Shown: positions 59,901-64,000 of the stretch, piece by piece | Numbering within the stretch: position 1 is the first letter of the stretch | Layout: each line of letters starts with the position of its first letter | Assembly (NCBI GenBank): GCA_019095985.1 | Contig: CM032660.1 | Coordinates: 26,731,913-26,795,912 of the forward strand | Direction of reading: 5' to 3' | DNA: 64,000 bases | DNA from: Streblospio benedicti | Taxonomy: Eukaryota; Annelida; Polychaeta; Spionida; Spionidae | Position numbers and translations under genes: made by a program | The notes under the pieces: model-generated | The model's input: the letters and a program-made list of their open reading frames with translations, nothing else | What the model was told of the DNA's origin: nothing | Database searches by the model: none

Positions 59901-62900
59901 CCCCTTAATATTCGTGGAAGTGGGTCACAAAATCCTCACTGTCAAAATGTTCAGCAACATTAAGATCAATAGTAACGTGATTTTGAATTCTTGGCTCTGC
60001 TACCAAGTGCTGCTGCTTGTGCCATAGTAATCCGCTGCTTTAACTCAGTCATGAAACTGATAATGTTAAAGTAGAGAAAGGACTAATACACAGCTTGGGA
60101 TGATGTTATCCAGAAAACCCCAGTACATCTGGGATTGGATCTATTAAACCCTTATGAGCGAAAGACTTGAGTAGGAGTCAAGAGGATGGTTGAGATGTAG
60201 ACTGGGCAGCAAGGCCACACCCTTTAAATGAGGAATAATTAAGGCCTACCCAAATAAATTTAGCATATAATTGATTGACTTAATAACACAGCTGTTCCAC
60301 TTATTGTTCCTATGGAAAACAATTGCTATTGGCCAGAAGAAATAAGTGGAGTAAAGTTGGTGTCGGGACAATAAGACCTCTTCTATAAGACCATATATTT
60401 ATGATCCCAAGACCACCGTAAACCTCTGTAAAGATACCACACTGCTAATGAGACCACTTGAGCCCAGCCCTCGGGTGGTCCAGAGATTCAATTGTACTAC
60501 AATATTCAATTAATTAAAAGGACAACAATAGCATGTTATCTATTAAAATATATAATTGTGATACCTTGAAACACCTTTTTCCACACAGTTCCAAAGTTTT
60601 CAGCAGTCGCTGATTGAAGTATCTGAATGCATACTGGATGCACCACTGGTCTATGCTTCTTTGTACTCTGCAATTTTTCAAAAATCAAATAAAGCAATTA
60701 TAATTATATATGCACATACACACATATATCTATAAAAAATAAGACAAAAATAATTAATTTTTAAATAGATGCTACAAATTTGATTCATGATTTGCATTGA
60801 ATAGTAGTATTATATTTTTACATGGTACGGAAAGTATTCAAAAGGTAAAATTTATAGTAAGCAAATATTAAGAATTAAAAATGTTACATTGTTACATCTT
60901 AATTAAAAAATATTTTTCTATGGCGACAACTACTGGCAAATTTTTTCAGTTGTTTAATGAGAACATCTCAGGGTGACAGATTGTGAAATATATCTCACTT
61001 GGAATTTCTTACGCCTATTATCCTTGTACATATATATAGTTACACCATATGACATATAGAGCTCAAATTTTGTTTGTCCGTTGATAATGGTTACCACCTG
61101 GAACTTATTTAACGCGGACCCAACTATTACATATGCACTTACTCTCGAGTAATGAAATACGTATTCTAGTCCAAATTAGACTTACCTCAACAATTTTTCC
61201 CAATTGCGCAAACGCATGAGTAGACAATGGTTTTGTGCTTCCCCACTTAGCCTTCAAAAAGCCTTTTTCAATCACATCCTAAAGAAAATGTGTGTTTGAA
61301 AAAATTCCTTGGATAACAAAGAAATACCTATTTTCATAACGTAAACTCTCATAAAATTTACCTTGTGAAATTTATGAACTGCTAACAGCATGGAGATTTG
61401 ATCTGGTGTACTTTTCTCCCACCCATGAGATAAATCTGGCTTTAGTTGGCTAAATACAACCATTTGAAACACCTGACTAGGTACCTAGAATTCATCAAAT
61501 CATATTCATGAAAAGCCAATGTTAGTAGCTGCATTGATAAATTTGTAATTTTGAATGTAGCAAGTTGTTTCTTGCATAATTATATTAAAAACTATTAATA
61601 CGTGATTACTATTCTAAAAGAATTGAATACACAAGCTTGGGGAAAATACATTAGGATGAATCTCAATACTTTTGATTACAATTATTTTGGGTTTTGAATT
61701 TATTTTATTTACTATTATACTGATGTGATTCTTTGCACATTGGCCAAAGTAAAAAAAGTAAAACTATAATGAAAAATATTATATGCTCATGTACACGGCT
61801 ACACAATATATAAAATTAAATTTCTTTACCTTAACTACTAGCAACTTTATTGCCTGGCTACAAAATGGTCCTAAAATTTGTTTCTTCTCTTTGACTAATA
61901 ATATGCCTTGGACAATCTTTTCAACTTGAGATTCAGTTGCCTGATATATAAAAGAACGGTTTAAAAACCTACATACTTATTATTTTTTACAAAGTATATG
62001 GAAACGTTTATAAAAAAAATATGTATAACTTTATAAAAAGCAAACCTATCAATTTCTGAATTACATAATTTACAAACACCAAATTTGGTGTTTAAACATC
62101 TCATAAACATAATCATGTAGAAAAATAAAAATGAAGGTGTCATAATACAAAAAAGAAAATGTTAATTAAATCCTGGGATGGGGTTTAATTTTACCCAAGG
62201 ACATAATGCAAGAAATTCTTAAGTAAAATATCAGAGATATAAATGTGTGAAAGTTTGGTGAAAAATTGGTGATTGTGCGAACATCAAACCATGTTAATTA
62301 CATGTACCTACATGAATTGATGTCAACAAACAAAACAATATTGGACCCCTGAGGAGGTGAGTCAGTTTAAACCTAGGAGCATGATAAAAAAAACAATCAT
62401 GCTTTAATAGCCATACAACTTGTGTATAAGTTTGGTGAAATGTAAATTTCGTGAAAATTAAATGAAAAGTGAAGGTGATGTCATGCGAAATAAAAATGGT
62501 TTACAGACAAGAGGTGATCACAAAAGCCCACCTTGTCAAAGACAGGTGAGTCAAAATTCAAGTTTACCTTTAGTATAAGATCTGACTGAATTATTGACAA
62601 ATAGACCATTATCTTGCCCAATAGAAAATCATTCATCTCCTACAAAACAGAATGGTAATATTACAAAATAAAGCCTTTCAAGTGCATGAACAATGGCTAA
62701 AATATTATTTCAATCGTAGTTTGTTTTGGGATCAAGACACATTTTCCAAACAACCAAGTATTATATTTGTTTTTGCGTTTGGTTAGGCAAATATTCTGCA
62801 GCCATCAAAATAATGTATATCAAACAAATTATCTGTGTTACCCTTAGAGAATTTCATAAGATTATGCATACATTAGCAATAAAGTACTGGCTAAGAAATA

Positions 62901-63094
62901 AAATAGCAATAACAAATTACCTTCTTAGATGCATCTTTCGATATTTCTAATGCACTGTCCATTAGAACGAACAATTTTTCAATGGTTATTGATGGAATTT
63001 CTCGCAATAGATGCGTTAATATTGTGGCAAATCCCAATCGAGCTGTCTGTGCAGCCATACCCCGCACAATGCGATTAACAGCAATATCAATATC
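42357..63094 (-). CDS. MYBBP1A: MYB-binding protein 1A / yeast Pol5-type nucleolar protein, 5' end outside window
   Basis: 23 exons join with consistent GT-AG ends and phases: 63094-62921, 62639-62568, 61940-61830, 61484-61362, 61278-61186, 60667-60565, 59081-58903, 58721-58578, 57952-57879, 57656-57518, 57360-57270, 57026-56971, 56355-56251, 55728-55623, 55486-55389, 53593-53468, 53371-53254, 53148-53000, 52786-52656, 52508-52340, 51752-51677, 51570-51452, then the C-terminal exons listed separately. Family words: RIVRGMAAQTARLGFATIL, EPAWVEVITELLLSLLARES, EQEELGDDEMFALDK. MYBBP1A is an alpha-helical-repeat nucleolar protein involved in rRNA synthesis and processing and in binding transcription factors. 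Exons 53371-53000 encode a Glu/Asp/Ser-rich acidic stretch, also typical. The donor at 53253 is weak (GTGCTT) but keeps phase. The start codon and first exons must lie beyond 64000. Confidence 0.9.
43255..43610. repeat. Old relic of the same repeat family beside the Polinton-like element
   Basis: Contains aaattaggccaaagagcat and ggtgtagtttggcgaac, loosely like the monomers of the tandem arrays. Strongly diverged and without clear ends. It fills most of the space between the MYBBP1A exon at 43092 and the Polinton-like element. Confidence 0.3.
43643..43927 (+). repeat. Left terminal inverted repeat of the Polinton-like element
   Basis: It consists of two hairpin units in tandem. Each unit is bounded by CATAGGGGGACTGGCACAG and its reverse complement: 43656-43674 with 43714-43732, and 43771-43789 with 43848-43866. 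The loop of the second unit is in the opposite orientation to the loop of the first (both contain the word ctgttgggagtttctgg, on opposite strands). An A-rich tail follows, to about 43927. Confidence 0.85.
43953..45212 (-). CDS. Ankyrin-repeat protein with C-terminal SOCS box, carried by the Polinton-like element
   Basis: Single-exon open reading frame of 419 residues. Residues 1-90 are helical with no recognised domain. About seven ankyrin repeats fill residues 95-335, e.g. KGLPPLHFAI, EGTALHMAIFLARW, DGYTPLHIAALHTG, RNRTALHFAIG and LLLLKRGADP. At 341-350 SLKELCIVSI fits the elongin BC box pattern (S/T/P)LxxxCxxx(hydrophobic); at 362-371 LATLPLPHTI fits the Cul5 box (hydrophobic)xxLP(hydrophobic)Pxx(hydrophobic). 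The C-terminus is acidic (EDSEDSKEW). Family knowledge: ankyrin-SOCS (ASB) proteins are substrate receptors of Cullin-5 ubiquitin ligases. Inference: an element-borne gene like this could redirect host ubiquitination, or be a captured host ASB gene. It is transcribed toward the left end. An intronless gene inside a host intron on the host sense strand is notable. Confidence 0.85.
   Translation of the reverse strand: MENSKCTSLITKLTQQTKIWTKVKKYIKSQSSADARIIAEITSLVPESIPITSEKLLHNLRSQPLQTLIELEAPIEFITYVISKKNINKKSDKGLPPLHFAIRKKKWEIIPTFYHRGADINATVSNYTPLFDSIIYYAPDQIIRRLISPETINMQNKDEGTALHMAIFLARWTITPDLLEAGADVNLVNGRNETALYIACRFDFHHPIPTGIFTQLISPHNINLANKDGYTPLHIAALHTGDTFIPTLLEHWADINVRGSRNRTALHFAIGSYHPIDSHIISRLISPTNINVLSTNITVLGPRQRSTLEVATYLGLHSTALLLLKRGADPSTVMEFRMKLSLKELCIVSIRRAMSVISEETLATLPLPHTIIDQMDMSGIVDHFDHYLKMLPEDSEDSKEWIYEELYGEPNDFPKQFLY
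45320..45556 (-). pseudogene. Short open stretch resembling a Polinton polymerase C-terminal tail
   Basis: Minus-strand open stretch of about 78 codons between the left ankyrin gene and the zinc-ribbon reading frame. It ends in DDKRYILSDG, a short gap, then TLAYG. From memory this resembles the C-terminal end of protein-primed B-family polymerases of Polintons; I cannot verify this here. If correct, it is the leftover of an internal deletion that removed the rest of the core. It is treated as a fossil fragment. Confidence 0.35.
45571..45885 (+). CDS. Small zinc-ribbon-like protein of unknown function in the Polinton-like element
   Basis: 104 residues. The N-terminus has two CxxC pairs (CRRC near residues 5-8 and CNSC near 25-28), the spacing of a zinc ribbon. 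Then come a basic patch (KGREKRENKK), a Ser/Ala/Pro-rich linker, and a short C-terminal segment with VRVLLRAMEEHDIDNIG. I do not recognise the family. It sits centrally and divergent from the left ankyrin gene, and its stop is close to the start of the right ankyrin region. Confidence 0.45.
   Translation: MFRECRRCHKPYDDSKYFQLDPIRCNSCHPIYLKGREKRENKKVVNGESTPGPSSKRAAAASSRPAPSSAADNDGGTPAKVRVLLRAMEEHDIDNIGLVILPST
45890..48790 (+). pseudogene. Second (right) ankyrin gene of the Polinton-like element, interrupted
   Basis: 45900-46250 encodes ankyrin repeats clearly related to the middle of the left gene (e.g. TALYFACLHSDP, MSIFTRLITPYNVNLPDEDG, LLAHGADINVPG), on the opposite strand. After a tandem-repeat insertion (46252 to about 48456), faint similarity to the end of the left gene resumes at about 48550-48780. 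The gene points toward the right end and mirrors the left gene. It is broken, chiefly by the insertion, and is a fossil. Confidence 0.65.
46252..48456. mobile_element. Tandem-repeat-rich Helitron-like insertion inside the Polinton-like element
   Basis: It starts acaagtagtcgtcgggaacg and ends near cggacttcgttcggggag. Between lie about 13 monomers of roughly 145 and 155 bases alternating, so the higher-order period is about 300. Each monomer contains aaagtaggccaaagtacacc and alternately tatgaagtttggtgaccata or gtcaagtttggtgatgataa. A second copy of the start sequence occurs at 47262, so two array elements may be fused. The same monomers fill 40160-41830. The right end carries the tgagaggtacttttttcctc segment also seen at 41827. 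Internal arrays of about 150 bases are known from bivalve non-autonomous Helitron-like elements (pearl-type); the family call is inference. Confidence 0.6.
48852..49129 (-). repeat. Right terminal inverted repeat of the Polinton-like element
   Basis: Reverse complement of 43643-43927 with few differences. Hairpin stems are at 48914-48932 with 48983-49001 and 49040-49058 with 49098-49116. The loops show the same opposite orientations as in the left copy. It ends in GTATACTACT, followed by the target duplication ACTGTG. Confidence 0.85.
49136..50152. other. MYBBP1A intron right of the Polinton-like element
   Basis: Contains two weakly similar stretches (about 49345-49620 and 49640-49960, sharing forms of gacccatgcatcatgcaatg and gacaaaccagat), perhaps an old direct repeat. 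Nothing else was seen. Confidence 0.4.
50761..50880 (+). repeat. Exact 60-base tandem duplication in a MYBBP1A intron
   Basis: 50761-50820 and 50821-50880 are identical except for the last base. It is either a very recent duplication or an assembly artefact. The next exon starts 30 bases further on. Confidence 0.9.
51095..51160. ncRNA. miRNA-like hairpin or tiny foldback in a MYBBP1A intron
   Basis: 31-base arms (ttcagcacttcatcagatat on the left, continuing gaacatttgg) pair with 51130-51160 except for three positions, around a 4-base loop GTTG. As plus-strand RNA two of the three are G-U pairs. The very small loop is unusual for a miRNA precursor. Confidence 0.3.
53594..54459. other. MYBBP1A intron, nothing recognised
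   Basis: No exon fits; the reading frames here are short and without family resemblance. It ends at the Harbinger-like element. Confidence 0.5.
54460..55116. mobile_element. PIF/Harbinger-like non-autonomous DNA transposon
   Basis: Inverted ends GGGGACCGTAACTATATAAA and GGGGACCGTAGCTATATAAA, extending about 30 bases with one mismatch, and a 3-bp TAA duplication (54457-54459 and 55117-55119). TWA duplications and GGG-starting ends fit PIF/Harbinger. 657 bases, no transposase. MYBBP1A intron. Confidence 0.7.
59170..59600. other. GC-rich block of unknown origin in a MYBBP1A intron
   Basis: Base composition changes sharply between the exons at 59081 and 60565, with words like cggcggtggcggcg, gtggccgcggcgtgg and accccggcgg, ending in a 13-G run at 59587-59599. 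A 134-codon minus-strand open frame (59094-59498) is Arg-rich with no recognisable domain and is probably a by-product of composition. It looks like a foreign repeat, but I could not define its ends. Confidence 0.4.
60355..60500. repeat. Degenerate pogo/mariner-type short element
   Basis: ataagacctcttctataaga on the left and gggtggtccagagattcaat on the right, with accaccgtaaacctctgtaa between, resemble the ends of short pogo-related elements. Poorly preserved; MYBBP1A intron. Confidence 0.35.
62165..62556. repeat. Diverged copy of the hairpin-ended mollusc-type repeat
   Basis: It ends gtgatcacaaaagcccac, a short hairpin, then aggtgagtca, close to the end of the 40083-41995 element. Upstream words (agtttggtgaaa, gtgatgtcatgcg) also match that family loosely. 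It lies in a MYBBP1A intron; the left boundary is approximate. Confidence 0.5.
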
Positions 63095-63340
63095 CTATAA
63101 TCATGTGAAAAAATATATTAATGCAAAACTCAGGGCTACTAAAACACGACGCAGGTAAATCCAGTTCAAAGTCGTACGTTATATCAACTACACCTAGTAC
63201 ACCACCATGAGACCTAGAATTATATTTCCCAAAGTTTCAAGCATTTAAAAAACAATTTTGATTTAATTCCAATTATCTCATATACCTCTGAAATCTGGAA
63301 GGTTACTTTGCCTCAATCAAATATGACATTAACTGGCAAC

Positions 63341-63715
63341 GGGAGGCCATGTGGTGTTGGTTACATGGACCTCCAGAGGCAGGCTACGTAGCCAACTGAG
63401 CCTCATGGGTGGAGGGATCACACTACCTATAGTTTTCAAACTAAGTGAGTTCTTTTACATGCAGAGGTGTGGCTCTCCCCTACACGGGACACGCCTTTTA
63501 ACGAGGCTTCCGAACCTCTCCTTGGCGTCGCCACCATCTAGTAGCAACACTGTACGGTGGCGACGTGCTGTGTGGAAATCAGCAACTCAGTGGCGAACAC
63601 ACAACGTATCGGTTTTGGCGACACTGTGTCTGCCATGACCGGGCCATGAACTTGCGACACAGGCAAATCCTGTTTTCAGTCGTACGCGCTAACGACTGAG
63701 CTACTGAGGACCACC
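63341..63715 (-). mobile_element. tRNA-derived SINE, copy 2
   Basis: The minus strand begins ggtcctcagtagctcagtcg ttagcgcgtacgac, a very tRNA-like box A, with a box B-like aagttcatggcc downstream and a body shared with 35250-35612. It is in a MYBBP1A intron, followed at 63724-63742 by a TAA microsatellite. It is not a functional tRNA gene: there is no closing acceptor stem. Confidence 0.7.
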
Positions 63716-64000
63716 GTGTATGTCTAATAATAATAATAATAATAGTTTATTTTTAGAGTATCACATTCGTAAATTCACGCTCTTGATACTTAACAATGTG
63801 AATAGAAATACATAATAAAAAATACATTATTAGTTCAAATGGAACATATTACATCACAGCTTTAAAAGTTGACAAGACATTAAAAAGAGCTATAAAATAG
63901 AACAGAACTTTTAAGTACTGTAAATAGCTTAATTAAAACAATGACTTCAGATAAAAAGCAGAAGTTTATTTAATTTAATACAATGTATATAACACCTGAA

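Noticed and set aside
63640-63715. tRNA gene on the minus strand
   Set aside because: Box A is good, but box B is degenerate and no acceptor stem closes; it continues into a shared SINE body.

Overview
The window is eukaryotic, AT-rich, intron-rich nuclear DNA from an animal, most likely a mollusc or another lophotrochozoan. Three host genes are read exon by exon with matching splice phases. Repeats whose ends read 'gtgatcacaaaagctcac' to 'ggtgagctaa' resemble elements I know from bivalves and gastropods. The species is inferred, not proven.

Layout. 1-2730 is sequence downstream of SGSM2 with two foldback elements. 2731-36789 (minus) is SGSM2, the small G protein signalling modulator (RUN, RAB/RAP-binding and TBC RabGAP domains). 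It has 28 coding exons, and its long introns hold many non-autonomous DNA transposons, a Penelope-type inverted pair, a foldback element with a tRNA-like core and a miRNA-like hairpin. 36790-37056 may be a divergent promoter between an alternative SGSM2 first exon and a candidate first exon of MRPL50. 38968-39793 (plus) holds the last three exons of MRPL50 (mitoribosomal protein mL50). 40083-42292 is a Helitron-like element with an internal tandem array. 42357 to 63094 and beyond (minus) is MYBBP1A, a nucleolar protein; 23 exons are visible and the 5' end lies outside the window.

The most unusual object lies in the penultimate visible MYBBP1A exon gap: a 5.5 kb Polinton/Maverick-like fossil (43643-49129). 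It has a 6-bp target duplication (ACTGTG), AG...CT ends and terminal inverted repeats of about 280 bp built from two hairpin units with oppositely oriented loops. It carries an apparently whole 419-residue ankyrin-repeat protein ending in a SOCS box, a short zinc-ribbon-like reading frame, a short stretch resembling a Polinton polymerase tail, and a mirrored second ankyrin gene interrupted by a 2.2 kb tandem-repeat insertion. Both ankyrin genes point outward toward the ends, a layout known from the termini of some large DNA viruses.

SGSM2 and MYBBP1A are not functionally linked as far as the sequence shows. MRPL50 and MYBBP1A converge, and MRPL50 and the alternative SGSM2 exon diverge. Other contents are three LINE fragments, two tRNA-derived SINEs, microsatellites and one 100-base assembly gap.
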